From positions 62,001 to 126,000 of the forward strand of contig CAXART010000054.1 in NCBI GenBank assembly GCA_963971405.1: a stretch of DNA of 64,000 nt, written 5' to 3'. Below are positions 18,684 through 27,819 of this stretch, in pieces. The stretch is from Psococerastis gibbosa. Taxonomy: Eukaryota; Arthropoda; Insecta; Psocodea; Psocidae. Position numbers and translations under genes: made by a program. The notes under the pieces were generated by a model, which was given only the letters and a program-made list of their open reading frames with translations, was not told the origin of the DNA and made no database searches. The stretch's first letter is position 1; every line of letters begins with the position of its first letter.

Positions 18684-19802
18684 ATGACTAGTAAAGATCA
18701 GAATAAAAAGACTAATGTTAATCACAAGAAAATATTTGGTGCTCTTGAAAGCGTTGATATAGAGCAGTCTAAATTTGTGAGTAAAATTAATAACCAGAAG
18801 GAGATAAACCGGGAGACTTCCCCTAGCAGAAACATTCAAATCAACTACGGGAAAAGCCTTGACTATGTTTATGGAACAAAACCTTTAAATGATCAAGCAG
18901 AAGATTTAAATCCATTTGCTTCAGCTTTGCAAAAAATAAAGCCAAGTGCAGAAAAGTTGAGCTGGCTTAAAAGTGCTGTGGTAAGAGCAAAAAGTCCAAA
19001 TGAACTGCACAAGGTTGTAGACGAAGCACTAGCTGCTGGAGCAAGGCTAAATGCATGTAATGATGGGGAATGGAGCTTCGCAGAGTATGTAGTATTAGGT
19101 ACACATTTTCATAAATTTGATAAGGTTGATCGTAAAAAGGTAATACGTAAATTAATGTTAAGCGGTGCAGAGTTTCATGATACTCTACTACAGAATAAAC
19201 TGATAGGTGAAATCTATAATGAGCTACAACCAGAAGTTCAGCCACAGATAGATAGGCAGCTAGAAGAACTAGAGAAGGCTAGCGAAAGTGCTGTGCAAGA
19301 AGGAGAATTAATAGATATCGAGATAGACAATGCAACATTATATATAGAATTTTCTGAGGACAGTAAAGTAGAGGTTGCCAAAATACTGAGAGAGTTAGGA
19401 AGTAATATTTTAAAAATTGGTAATGATGCAGTTGAGGTTAAAAGTGAGAAAGGAGGTGTAAGAAACTATACCGATATGTCAAATGGCAGCTCTGTCATGT
19501 TAGAGTTTCCTACGAGCATTGGTAAGCTAAATATTGTATTGTACCAAGAGGCAGATCAGGTGCAAGTGAGAGTAGAAAATAAGGAAATGTGGGCTGAGTT
19601 AGAAAAAAGAGGCGAAGAAATAGGAAAAAATTGCCTCTTTGGGGGAGTGAAGCTTAAGGAAGTGGTAGAGAGAGGTAGTTTCACTAGATGTGGCATATGG
19701 AGTGAAAAGTATGCTATAAAAGAGATTAGCAATGATGAAGTATTGTCTTCATGGGTAAATAGGGTATGTGGAGGTAGTAAAGAAACCTTTAGGGAACTTT
19801 AA
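18684..19802 (+). CDS. Unknown protein of the prophage accessory block
   Basis: 372 residues from the ATG at 18684, chosen over an upstream ATG at 18621 because GAGG lies 6-9 bases before it. Residues about 1-70 are polar and disordered. About 95-185 is helical with an ankyrin-like look (NELHKVVDEALAAGARLNAC). The C-terminal half appears alpha/beta (IDIEIDNATLYIEFSE ... KLNIVLYQE). No catalytic motif, signal peptide or membrane segment is visible. It lies 100 bp after radC on the same strand, so cotranscription is possible. Function not recognised. Confidence 0.7.
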   Translation: MTSKDQNKKTNVNHKKIFGALESVDIEQSKFVSKINNQKEINRETSPSRNIQINYGKSLDYVYGTKPLNDQAEDLNPFASALQKIKPSAEKLSWLKSAVVRAKSPNELHKVVDEALAAGARLNACNDGEWSFAEYVVLGTHFHKFDKVDRKKVIRKLMLSGAEFHDTLLQNKLIGEIYNELQPEVQPQIDRQLEELEKASESAVQEGELIDIEIDNATLYIEFSEDSKVEVAKILRELGSNILKIGNDAVEVKSEKGGVRNYTDMSNGSSVMLEFPTSIGKLNIVLYQEADQVQVRVENKEMWAELEKRGEEIGKNCLFGGVKLKEVVERGSFTRCGIWSEKYAIKEISNDEVLSSWVNRVCGGSKETFREL

Positions 19803-19821
19803 TGTGTCTACAGTCAACTTT

Positions 19822-19861
19822 AGGTTCCAGAGTTTTTTTCTTACCGTTATATCTGGAGCCT
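19822..19861. repeat. Imperfect inverted repeat between two genes
   Basis: AGGTTCCAG (19822-19830) can pair with CTGGAGCCT (19853-19861), 8 of 9 positions with one G-T wobble, around a 22-base spacer containing a run of seven T. There is no T-run after the right arm, so it is not a standard terminator. It could be a weak terminator or an operator for the regulator gene at 19898. Confidence 0.3.
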
Positions 19862-19897
19862 TAACAAAATTGAGCTATAGTAGAAAATATTATATGT

Positions 19898-20812
19898 ATG
19901 GTTCTTTTAGTGGAAAAAAGTCTAGACTGTGAAGTAGGGGAAAAAGTAAAAAATTGGAGGTTAGAGCGAGGTTATACTCAGAAGGATTTAGCGGAGAAAA
20001 TTGGTGTAAAGTACTGGGTAATACTGCAATATGAGAAAGGGAACCGTGGAATTTCAATCGAAAGGTTGTATGCTATAGCTGAGGCACTATCAATCAGTAT
20101 TACCGATCTTATTCCTGTATCAAAAAGCTGTCTTGAAGATGAGGAAGAAGAAATATTAAATCTAGTAAGAGAATATAAAAAGATTAACGATCATGAGTTA
20201 CGTAGGATGTTTTGTTTATTAACCAAATTTGTTCAAGTTAGTGAGAAAAGTAGTAAAAAAGCAGAGAAAGTAAAAATTGCAAAGGGTCTGGTTAAAGCAG
20301 GAATTTCTGTTGATATTGTTTCAAAAACAATTGGTCTCTCTGCTGATGAATGTATTGAAGAAAAAGTTGGTTCTATATACTGCCAAATAGGAAAAAAGAT
20401 AAAAGAATGGAGGCTAGTGAGAGAGTATACTCAAAAAGATTTAGGAGAGAAAATGAGTACAACCCGTCACGAAGTAAGCAACTATGAACAAGGAAGGACT
20501 GCTGTTCCACTTGATAAATTATATGAAATGGCAGAAGTGTTATCAATTAATATTACAGATCTACTAATAGAAGAAGATGAAGGTAGTAAAGTAGAAAATG
20601 AGCTGCCTGATTTGATTAAAGAATACAAAGAAATTGAAAGCCAAGAACTACGGTATGCACTAATAAAGTCTTTGTTTGAAGAGATACGAATTTGTGAGGA
20701 GAAAGTAAGAGAGGTAGAAAGGATTAAAGTTGGAAGGGATTTAGTAAAAGGGGGAATTCCTATTGATATTATTGTGCAAATAGTTGGTTTATCTGCTGAT
20801 CAAATTGGATGA
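19898..20812 (+). CDS. Double-HTH (XRE/Cro type) transcriptional regulator
   Basis: 304 residues with two complete HTH_3 domains in tandem. Domain 1 covers about 12-68 (VKNWRLERGYTQKDLAEKIG) and domain 2 about 165-222 (IKEWRLVREYTQKDLGEKMS). Each is followed by a helical linker and a short module, GLVKAGISVDIVSKTIGLSA and DLVKGGIPIDIIVQIVGLSA. The protein is therefore an internal duplication of a 150-residue unit. Cro/CI-type regulators bind DNA operators and control phage gene expression; the pairing suggests one chain contacts a whole palindromic site. A paralogue follows 25 bp later. An alternative ATG lies 4 bases upstream in another frame and is not used. Confidence 0.9.
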   Translation: MVLLVEKSLDCEVGEKVKNWRLERGYTQKDLAEKIGVKYWVILQYEKGNRGISIERLYAIAEALSISITDLIPVSKSCLEDEEEEILNLVREYKKINDHELRRMFCLLTKFVQVSEKSSKKAEKVKIAKGLVKAGISVDIVSKTIGLSADECIEEKVGSIYCQIGKKIKEWRLVREYTQKDLGEKMSTTRHEVSNYEQGRTAVPLDKLYEMAEVLSINITDLLIEEDEGSKVENELPDLIKEYKEIESQELRYALIKSLFEEIRICEEKVREVERIKVGRDLVKGGIPIDIIVQIVGLSADQIG

Positions 20813-20837
20813 AAATTTATTTCTAAATAAGGTATAT

Positions 20838-21749
20838 ATGTTTGTTTCTGTAAGAGATGTTAGTCCTATAAGTTACAAAATAGGACAAAAAATGGAAAAT
20901 AGCAGGTTAATGCGAGGGCATACTCAAATAGAATTAGCAAGTAAAATAGGTTTAACATACCAAGAAGTGAGCAGCTATGAAAATGGGTATATTCCTATTC
21001 CAATTGAAGTACTATATGTGATAGCAAGAGTATTGTCAGTTAATGCTGTAGATCTATTACCTAAACCAATAACAGTAAGAGAGTATAAAGATGAAGATGA
21101 AGAAATACTCTATCTAACGAAAATATACGAGAATCAAAAGTTAGGTAAGATAGTACCTTCATTAGTCAGGTTTGTTCATATTAGCGAAAAAATTAATCAA
21201 GAAGAAGCAAGGTTGGAAATAGCAAAAAATCTAGTTAAAGAAGGAGTTTCAGTTGACATAATTTCCCAGGCAACAGGCTTATCTATTTACGAGTATGATA
21301 ATACAGAGAAAGAAGTCTGCACTGATTCTATATATTACAGAATAGGGCAAAGAATAAGAGAATGGAGGTTGATAAGAAGATATACTCAAAAAGATTTGGC
21401 AGATAAAGTTGGTTTAACACTTAAGGAAATACACGAATATGAAAGAGGGTACACTGCTATAACATTTGATAAATTATATGAAATGGCAGGAGCATTATCA
21501 GTGAATATTAAAGTTTTGCTACCTGAAACGAGAGAAAGTAAAGAAGAAAATAAGCTATTGAGTTTAATAGACGAGTACAGAGAACAAGAATCATTAGTCA
21601 AATCTCTATCTGAAGATATGAAAGATAGTAAAGAAAAAGTTAAAAAAATGGAAAAGATCAAAGTTGCGAAAAATCTAGTGAAGGCGGGTGTTTCTACTGA
21701 TGTTATTGTGCGAGCAAGTGGCCTAACTGTTGATGAGTGTGAAAATTAA
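20838..21749 (+). CDS. Double-HTH (XRE/Cro type) transcriptional regulator, paralogue
   Basis: 303 residues from the ATG at 20838, preferred over an in-frame upstream codon at 20784 because AAGG precedes it by 5-8 bases and it avoids overlap with the previous gene. It has the same design as its neighbour: two HTH_3 domains (about 12-70 and 165-225, with YTQKDLADKVG in the second), each followed by the L-V-K-x-G-V-S module. The two genes therefore carry four HTH copies, made by internal duplication plus gene duplication. Pairs of such regulators occur in WO prophages. Which promoters they control cannot be seen here. Confidence 0.9.
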   Translation: MFVSVRDVSPISYKIGQKMENSRLMRGHTQIELASKIGLTYQEVSSYENGYIPIPIEVLYVIARVLSVNAVDLLPKPITVREYKDEDEEILYLTKIYENQKLGKIVPSLVRFVHISEKINQEEARLEIAKNLVKEGVSVDIISQATGLSIYEYDNTEKEVCTDSIYYRIGQRIREWRLIRRYTQKDLADKVGLTLKEIHEYERGYTAITFDKLYEMAGALSVNIKVLLPETRESKEENKLLSLIDEYREQESLVKSLSEDMKDSKEKVKKMEKIKVAKNLVKAGVSTDVIVRASGLTVDECEN

Positions 21750-21788
21750 ATTGTGTTAAATGATATATTAAGATATAAGTAAAAATAG

Positions 21789-22706
21789 TTATATATTTAA
21801 CATTTCTATACAGAATTTGTTTATCACTTTTTGATTTTCCTCTATCATTGCATTTGCCTCTTGCTGAAGAGATTTGATATTTTTTGATGTAATATTATCC
21901 ATGTCAGGTGATCCTATTTTTAATTGCGATTGTATACGTATATATTTATCAGCTATAACTTGATCAAGTTGGTAATTGACTGCATCTAAACTTGAAGCAA
22001 ACATCACATTCAGTAGTGGCTTGATCCATCCTATTTTTCCAAATCTCCTTGAATTGGCATACTCTATGCTTCTATCTGTTCTGCCAGTACCTATCGATAA
22101 CAGCACAATATCGTCATTTGGAAATAACCTTTTACCACTAGCATAAGCACAAGCCGCTGGATTATTAGCAAAAACCCCTCCATCCACTAGTACCATTTCC
22201 TTTTGGTTGATTTTAAGATATTTAGGTGCAAAGTAAGTAGGTGCTGCAGTTGTAGCTCGTAATGCATCTTTCAATTTGATAAAATTTCTATCTTCTCTCC
22301 AGCTTTTAAAGAAGAAGGGATAATTGTTCTTAATATCGTAGCTTGTAAGCATTAAATTATTTGTTGCATCTGCAAGAGTAGAATCACCAAAATATCTATT
22401 CAGAACGCATTCAATATTTTTGCATGAATACTGTGCACAATTTAGCCAGGAAAATATTGATCTTCTAAAAAATGAAGACTTAAAGATATGTGGCCCGTCT
22501 TTCTGATAGAGATCAACTAAGTCGAGAGCAGAGTATTGTTTATTACATAACCCGGCAACGATAATACCACCTGTAGAAGTTCCGACCATTAAGTCAAACA
22601 TTTGAGAGATTGGCTTTTTTGTTCTATACTCTATTTCAGCTAGAACAATAGCAGGTATAATACCTCTTATGCCTCCACCGTCGACTGAAAGAATATATTT
22701 GGCCAT
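21789..22706 (-). CDS. Patatin-like phospholipase
   Basis: 305 residues from the ATG at 22706; an open frame extends 34 codons further upstream but the family N-terminus is MAKYILSVDGGGIRG. The oxyanion-hole motif is GGGIRG (about residues 10-15). The nucleophile elbow is GTSTGG, with the Ser about residue 45. The catalytic Asp is in VDGGVFANNP (about 180). Patatins hydrolyse phospholipid or lipid acyl esters with a Ser-Asp dyad. Next to the tail module in WO, the enzyme is suspected to help cross or open host membranes. Its start codon overlaps the phospholipase D start on the other strand. No signal peptide. Confidence 0.93.
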   Translation of the reverse strand: MAKYILSVDGGGIRGIIPAIVLAEIEYRTKKPISQMFDLMVGTSTGGIIVAGLCNKQYSALDLVDLYQKDGPHIFKSSFFRRSIFSWLNCAQYSCKNIECVLNRYFGDSTLADATNNLMLTSYDIKNNYPFFFKSWREDRNFIKLKDALRATTAAPTYFAPKYLKINQKEMVLVDGGVFANNPAACAYASGKRLFPNDDIVLLSIGTGRTDRSIEYANSRRFGKIGWIKPLLNVMFASSLDAVNYQLDQVIADKYIRIQSQLKIGSPDMDNITSKNIKSLQQEANAMIEENQKVINKFCIEMLNI

Positions 22707-23226
22707 GTTTAGATATTTATTGATTTTTTTAACTTGTTTGCTTTTATCAGGTTGTGTTTCTTGTCCAAGTACTACTGTATGTTTCACTCCTAGAGAAAAT
22801 TGCACCAACCTAATAATTGATTCCGTGGATCATGCTAAAAAATCCGTGTTGGTTCAGGCATACCAATTTACCTCAAAGCCTATTGCTGAATCCTTAGTTC
22901 AAGCTAAAAAGCGTGGAGTTGATGTCATGGTTATTCTCGACGAATCGCAAGTTAGCTCAAAGTATAGTGTTATTAATGAACTGTTTCATCAAAAAATCCC
23001 AATATACATAGACTATAAACCTGCAATTTCACACAGTAAAATTATGATTATTGATGAGCAAAAAATCATAACTGGATCTTTCAATTTCTCTGACGCCGCG
23101 CAGAAAAAAAACGCTGAGAATCTACTGATTATAACAGGAGACCCTACATTAGTTGAGCAATACATCGAAAACTGGAAGGATCGTCAATCTCAATCTGATC
23201 CTTATACACCAAAAGTAGAAGAATAA
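22705..23226 (+). CDS. Phospholipase D-like (single HKD motif) lipoprotein/nuclease
   Basis: 173 residues from the ATG at 22705. This start exposes a lipoprotein signal peptide (MFRYLLIFLTCLLLSGC, lipobox LSGC); the ATG at 22669 would bury it. The HKD motif is HSKIMIIDEQKIITGSFNFS. The size and single motif match the bacterial Nuc/EDTA-resistant nuclease type of the PLD superfamily, which acts as a dimer on phosphodiester bonds of nucleic acids or lipids. It is probably exported and lipid-anchored. The start codon overlaps the patatin start and the stop abuts the end of the convergent gene at 23227. Confidence 0.9.
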   Translation: MFRYLLIFLTCLLLSGCVSCPSTTVCFTPRENCTNLIIDSVDHAKKSVLVQAYQFTSKPIAESLVQAKKRGVDVMVILDESQVSSKYSVINELFHQKIPIYIDYKPAISHSKIMIIDEQKIITGSFNFSDAAQKKNAENLLIITGDPTLVEQYIENWKDRQSQSDPYTPKVEE

Positions 23227-23436
23227 TTACTTTAAATCAGCTTTAAGTTCATCCAATTCCTCAGAAAGATTTTTTACCCTTTCCTCAAGTACTAACACTT
23301 TTTCCATTAAACCATATTCAATAAGTTTATCGTGAAATTGTACCCTTGAGTCTAGCTTGGATAACCACCATATGAATGCTACTGTTTGTATTAATAACGT
23401 GATAATTACTGTAATTGGGATTTTTTGATTTTGCAT
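23227..23436 (-). CDS. Small membrane protein with coiled coil
   Basis: 69 residues: a short polar start, one transmembrane helix (about 7-25, ending IWWL), then a charged leucine-heptad coiled coil (VLVLEERVKNLSEELDELKA). Single-pass proteins of this shape at the end of phage tail operons can be lysis or membrane accessories (holin or i-spanin like), but nothing specific identifies this one. Its stop codon abuts the stop of the phospholipase D gene. Confidence 0.65.
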   Translation of the reverse strand: MQNQKIPITVIITLLIQTVAFIWWLSKLDSRVQFHDKLIEYGLMEKVLVLEERVKNLSEELDELKADLK

Positions 23437-23484
23437 AATGATTTAAAAATGTGAGTTTATTATGGATAGCTACTTTAGTAACTA

Positions 23485-24015
23485 CTATTTTGATTTATGC
23501 TGTTCCTCTGCATTTGCAAGTAGCTTAATAATTTCTCTATATGGTTTATCCCTGTTTTCATCATACCGTGATTCTATTACTGCAACTCTTCGTGGTGTTT
23601 TTCCTTCGTTATCTTTAACATTAGGGCTAGCACCATTTTCTAGTAAGAATTTGACTATTTCTAAATTTCCTCCTAATGCGGCAGAATGTAATACTGTCCA
23701 TCCTTTATATCTACCTGTATCATTTATATCAACTCCTTCATTCACTAGAAATTTTACTAATTCTAGACATTTTCCTTCTGCTGCACAATGTAGCGCCGTT
23801 AATCTAGGAATTTGTGTGTTAATGCTCAATAGGTTCTTTACTGAAAACTTTACTACATCTAGATTACAATTTTCAGAAGCAATGCGTAAGATTGTTTTGT
23901 AATTATCTGTAGCTTTAGATTTTTGATAGCAATATGTAATAACAAGACATACTATTAATAGTGCGAACCATGCGAAATGTAACTTATATTTTTCATTAGA
24001 CTTTATTTTTTTCAT
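23485..24015 (-). CDS. Ankyrin-repeat membrane protein
   Basis: 176 residues from the ATG at 24015 (a GTG at 24024 is also in frame). An N-terminal transmembrane helix (about residues 12-30, FAWFALLIVCLVITYCY) is followed by about four ankyrin repeats, best seen in RLTALHCAAEGKCLELVKFL and TVLHSAALGGNLEIVKFLLE. Ankyrin repeats mediate protein-protein contacts. An ankyrin gene at this position beside patatin and tail gene D is typical of WO. It is membrane-tethered with the repeats on one face; the partner is unknown. Confidence 0.85.
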   Translation of the reverse strand: MKKIKSNEKYKLHFAWFALLIVCLVITYCYQKSKATDNYKTILRIASENCNLDVVKFSVKNLLSINTQIPRLTALHCAAEGKCLELVKFLVNEGVDINDTGRYKGWTVLHSAALGGNLEIVKFLLENGASPNVKDNEGKTPRRVAVIESRYDENRDKPYREIIKLLANAEEQHKSK

Positions 24016-24071
24016 ATTTCGCACACAGTTTCTTCATATTAAATAGATCATTACTCATTTTTTTCTTAACA

Positions 24072-25007
24072 TTACTTACTCAAAGATGCTGACAACATAG
24101 TAAGGTAACCCGAGCTATTTAAAGTATGCTCCGCTCTGTTAACTATCCATTCACCATCTACCGCTTGATTAAAACCTATAAGATTAAGTTTAGCTTCTGC
24201 AAATAACTCTGGATTACCAGGCATAGTTATATCTAAAGTTTCATTGTTACGCTTCAATTGTTTCAACTTGGCATTTGCTGCACTCAGCGCTGACTCTGCA
24301 TTAGAGTAAAGTTCCAGCATAATATAACTTGGCTCGCTACTACCAACTGTTTCTTTAATAGTTTCGCCCTTTTCATAGCTGTGCCATTTTGCTACTACTG
24401 AATTATACTTATCACGTACGGTAAAATGCACTTTCCAATTAATTGTGTCTTGAGGTCTAATAGTTGTTGTTCCTAAAGCTTTTCCTGTGGCTGATTTTGC
24501 CATATTTTTTGAAATAAACAATACATACCCACCAGCTAATTTGGCCATTGCTTCACGCTCTGTTGCGATCTTTGTTAACAGACTTATATCACTTTCATCT
24601 ACCTGATTAATGTGGGGTATTAATACATTCTTAAATTCCTCAGCAACTTTATGTCCATATCCATGTTTTTGAGCTATTTCTTTCACTAAGTTTTCTATGG
24701 TAATTTGATGCCATTCTTTTGATACCTTTGCTTTTAAAGATATTCTTAAATTTGTTGCATGAGCTTTGATTAGTAGAGTCTTAGGTGGACCTTGTATTGT
24801 CACTTCGTTAACTGTATATACACCCATTGGAAAGATTCCCGTTTCCTTATAACCTAGTGCTATGTTCAATTCATTTGGAACTTCCACATTTTCATTGCCA
24901 TAATCAACGCATACCTCTGCAACATCATCTATAGTACCAGATTCATCAGTAAGATGCACCGATATTACATGATCTTTTATTCCTTCAATGCTAAATTCAG
25001 GTTTCAT
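24072..25007 (-). CDS. Phage late control protein D (P2 gpD-like baseplate hub)
   Basis: 311 residues. In P2-like phages gpD forms the hub of the contractile-tail baseplate, at the end of the tube. The family is recognisable from the order D-X-U-tape measure and from the beta-rich text with a central EIAQKHGYGHK segment and a C-terminal MPGNPELFAEAKLNLIGF motif typical of the hub fold. The stop codon of X is directly adjacent (25008). Confidence 0.85.
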   Translation of the reverse strand: MKPEFSIEGIKDHVISVHLTDESGTIDDVAEVCVDYGNENVEVPNELNIALGYKETGIFPMGVYTVNEVTIQGPPKTLLIKAHATNLRISLKAKVSKEWHQITIENLVKEIAQKHGYGHKVAEEFKNVLIPHINQVDESDISLLTKIATEREAMAKLAGGYVLFISKNMAKSATGKALGTTTIRPQDTINWKVHFTVRDKYNSVVAKWHSYEKGETIKETVGSSEPSYIMLELYSNAESALSAANAKLKQLKRNNETLDITMPGNPELFAEAKLNLIGFNQAVDGEWIVNRAEHTLNSSGYLTMLSASLSK

Positions 25008-25217
25008 TTATTCCCACACTTTTAACTTCGATTTTTTTAATTGCTCTTGTATTCTAGGTAACCTGATCTTTAATCCTGTAGGCAAAAAACTTCCATACTC
25101 TGCAAGACCAGGATTAGCCTCCAATACTATTTCTACTGCTCCAGAGCTATATCCATAGTGCTTAAAACATATGTAATCTAACATTTCATTTTCTCGGGTT
25201 ATATAATGTACTGTCAT
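25008..25217 (-). CDS. Tail protein X (LysM-like)
   Basis: 69 residues. The sequence has the look of a LysM-type fold (ENEMLDYICFKHYGYSSGAV ... LPTGLKIRLP), as expected for P2 gpX, a small tail completion protein associated with the hub. Its start overlaps the end of the U gene by 4 bp (ATGA), indicating translational coupling. Confidence 0.88.
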   Translation of the reverse strand: MTVHYITRENEMLDYICFKHYGYSSGAVEIVLEANPGLAEYGSFLPTGLKIRLPRIQEQLKKSKLKVWE

Positions 25218-25570
25218 ACATAACTCCTTAAACTTAAGCTAAATTCAACCTTTTTTGGTAATCCACAGGGAAAATACGACGTTTGCTTTTCTTCTAACCG
25301 CACAATAACAAATCTTCCCAAAACATTCCCTAAATTGTCTACTAAGATACTTGGTTCATGATTTTTCTCAGTTTCTTTCATACTTTTTAATTGATTTAAA
25401 TCATTCAGATTATGGAAATAAATTACTCCTTCTAAGTCTATATTTTCTGCACCTTGACCAATATTTTGTAATGAAGGTATTTTACCAATGCACTCAATTG
25501 TACTCCAACGATTTTCTTTACTATACCTTACACTTGTTGGAGAAAGCTTATGTTGACCAAGTGATAGCAT
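25214..25570 (-). CDS. Tail protein U (P2 gpU-like)
   Basis: 118 residues, the normal size of P2 gpU. The assignment rests on a beta-rich sequence opening MLSLGQHKLSPTSVRYSKEN, on GAENIDLEGVIYFH, and on its position between X and the tape measure. It is part of the baseplate hub complex. Its ATG shares a base with the end of the tape-measure gene at 25570. Confidence 0.85.
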   Translation of the reverse strand: MLSLGQHKLSPTSVRYSKENRWSTIECIGKIPSLQNIGQGAENIDLEGVIYFHNLNDLNQLKSMKETEKNHEPSILVDNLGNVLGRFVIVRLEEKQTSYFPCGLPKKVEFSLSLRSYV

Positions 25571-27819
25571 TAGTAAATTGGTTCTATTGAATCAAATAAA
25601 ACATCACGAGATTTTTCCCTTATTCTTTTTATTACTGCATCAGCAAGACTACGTACATCTTGGTTAGGTTCTGCTTTTATACTTATATTAAATGTAAAAG
25701 TTTGATTGAAAATTTTTTGTTCACACTTTTCACAGTCTTTTAAAACTTTCTCTGAATTATCTGCTACAGAACTTTTTTCTGTAATCACACTTTCAATATT
25801 CGTTCTACTATTCGAAATTCTACTAAAAGCATTATTATTCAATAAAGGATTTCCTTTACTAAAAACATTATTTTCACTAGTTGCACTGCCTATTTTTGCT
25901 TCTACTGGTTTCTCTAATGCTTTTATTGGACTATCATTAAAAAATTTTCCTATACCAATCCAATTTTCTATAGATTTTGTAATTGATTTCCAGAGACTTG
26001 AAAAAAAGTCCTTTACCTTTTGCCAATTAGCAATTACAAGCGCTGCACCAACTGATAGTCCAGCAATAGCAGCTCCTATAGGATTGGTTAGCGTTAAAGC
26101 TTTCAGTCCCATGATTACTGCTGGAATTACTCGCGCTGATAACGAAGTTAATACTGGCAAAAGTGTTCCCTGCAAAATAGCCTTAAAAGTTAGTATTCCA
26201 CCTCCAGCCAATGCAAATGCATAACCAAAACCTACCACTGCAATCTTGCCAATAATAAGAGCTGAAATTATGCTCATAACTCCTGTAGTTAAAATTGGAC
26301 ACTTCTCTGCGAACCAAGCTATACCTGTAGATATTGACCTCAAAATCTTACTTATCCAATTTAAAGGAGGTAGCATAACTGACCCTAAGTTCATTCCTAG
26401 CTCTGCTATTGTATTTTTAAGTAGCTGCAAATTATTTGCTGTAGTACTTGCACGGTTATTAAATTCCTTTTGCATAGATTTATTATACTTTTCTTTATCA
26501 GCCACAAAATCTATTGCTTTTTTATATTCTTCCAAACTCCCAACTATCAATGCAATATCATCTTGATATTCTTGACCAAAGAGATTGAGAAGGATTTGTG
26601 AACGTTCCTGTCCTACTTTTTCTAAAATTTCAAAAAAATGAAGTAGAGCGTTTTGCCCGTTTTCAGCAACCTTTTGTGACATTTCCTCTGCAGTGATACC
26701 TATCGATTCCAATGCTGCTTTGAACTCTTTTCCTTGCCCTTCAGCAGTTTGAAGTTTAGAAAGCAGAGCATTGACAGCAGTTGCTGCTTTTTCAGGTTGT
26801 TTACCTAAACTAACGAAGGCATTTACTAAACTACTTGTCTGATTAATATCTAAACCAAATTGTTTTGCATTACCACCCACTCTAGCGAGTGCTTCAATCA
26901 TATCGTTCGCCTTAGCTGCAGTATTATCTGATAGGTAATTTATAACATCACCAACTTCTTCCATCTTCTCTACTGCGATTCCATAAATGTTAGCGAGTTT
27001 GGCAATAGAATCACCAGCTTGTTCAGCAGACATGTCAAATGCTGTGGCCATTTTAGCTACTGTTGTGGTAAATTCAAGTAGCTTATCTTTGTCGATACCA
27101 AGCTGACCACCACTTGCAGCTATTTGTGCTAACTCTGCAGCTGATAGCGGTATTTCACGAGATAACTTCTTTAATTTTTGAGCAAATTCTTCGGCCTCAT
27201 TTGTGTTCTGAGTAAAGTTTACTACCTTCTTAACATCAGCCATAGCACTTTCAAAGTCAATCGCAACTTTAATTGGTGCCGCAAGTGAAAGTCCTAGTCC
27301 AACAGTCTCTATAATTTGTGACTTAAAATGTGCTTTGCTTGCTAAAAAACTTTGGTGACTACGTATTGCAGACCCAAGCTTACCATACTTACCTTTTAGT
27401 ACTTCAATAGAAGAACCAAGTTTATATTGATCACTTACTAATGACTTAATATTTCTTCCACTTTTCCTTACTTCTTCATTAAATGAATGCAAAGCATCTC
27501 TCTTTTTCAAATATGCTTCTTTTGCTTTTGTTGCAGAAAACTTAGCTTTATCAAACTCAGCTTTTAAAGTTTTGCTTGGTTTCTCTATTGCCTTCATTTG
27601 TTTAGCTAAAGATTTTACCTGATCCTCAAAACCTTTCCATGACCTCCTGCTAGTCAAAACATCATGACCTAACTGCTTAAACTTTGATACTGATTTTAAA
27701 GATGAGTCAAGCTTTCTTATATTCTCACCAAGATTAGAGAGTTGACTACTACTGCCCTTTATTACAGTATTAAAACTGCCATCTAAGACTGCTCCGATTT
27801 TTATAGATAACGTTGACAT
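25570..27819 (-). CDS. Tail tape-measure protein (TP901 type)
   Basis: 749 residues. Coiled-coil N-terminal third (about 1-165), then the TP901 tape-measure core (about 180-440) with FESAMADVKKVVNF, LAQIAASGGQLGID and NYLSDNTAAKANDMIEALAR. Hydrophobic helices follow at about 510-610 (GVMSIISALIIGKIAVVGFG and GAAIAGLSVGAALVIA). The protein sets tail length and is ejected with the genome; the membrane segments fit a channel role. The start codon lies 19 bp inside the -1 frameshift extension of gpE, as in P2-like phages. Confidence 0.93.
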   Translation of the reverse strand: MSTLSIKIGAVLDGSFNTVIKGSSSQLSNLGENIRKLDSSLKSVSKFKQLGHDVLTSRRSWKGFEDQVKSLAKQMKAIEKPSKTLKAEFDKAKFSATKAKEAYLKKRDALHSFNEEVRKSGRNIKSLVSDQYKLGSSIEVLKGKYGKLGSAIRSHQSFLASKAHFKSQIIETVGLGLSLAAPIKVAIDFESAMADVKKVVNFTQNTNEAEEFAQKLKKLSREIPLSAAELAQIAASGGQLGIDKDKLLEFTTTVAKMATAFDMSAEQAGDSIAKLANIYGIAVEKMEEVGDVINYLSDNTAAKANDMIEALARVGGNAKQFGLDINQTSSLVNAFVSLGKQPEKAATAVNALLSKLQTAEGQGKEFKAALESIGITAEEMSQKVAENGQNALLHFFEILEKVGQERSQILLNLFGQEYQDDIALIVGSLEEYKKAIDFVADKEKYNKSMQKEFNNRASTTANNLQLLKNTIAELGMNLGSVMLPPLNWISKILRSISTGIAWFAEKCPILTTGVMSIISALIIGKIAVVGFGYAFALAGGGILTFKAILQGTLLPVLTSLSARVIPAVIMGLKALTLTNPIGAAIAGLSVGAALVIANWQKVKDFFSSLWKSITKSIENWIGIGKFFNDSPIKALEKPVEAKIGSATSENNVFSKGNPLLNNNAFSRISNSRTNIESVITEKSSVADNSEKVLKDCEKCEQKIFNQTFTFNISIKAEPNQDVRSLADAVIKRIREKSRDVLFDSIEPIY

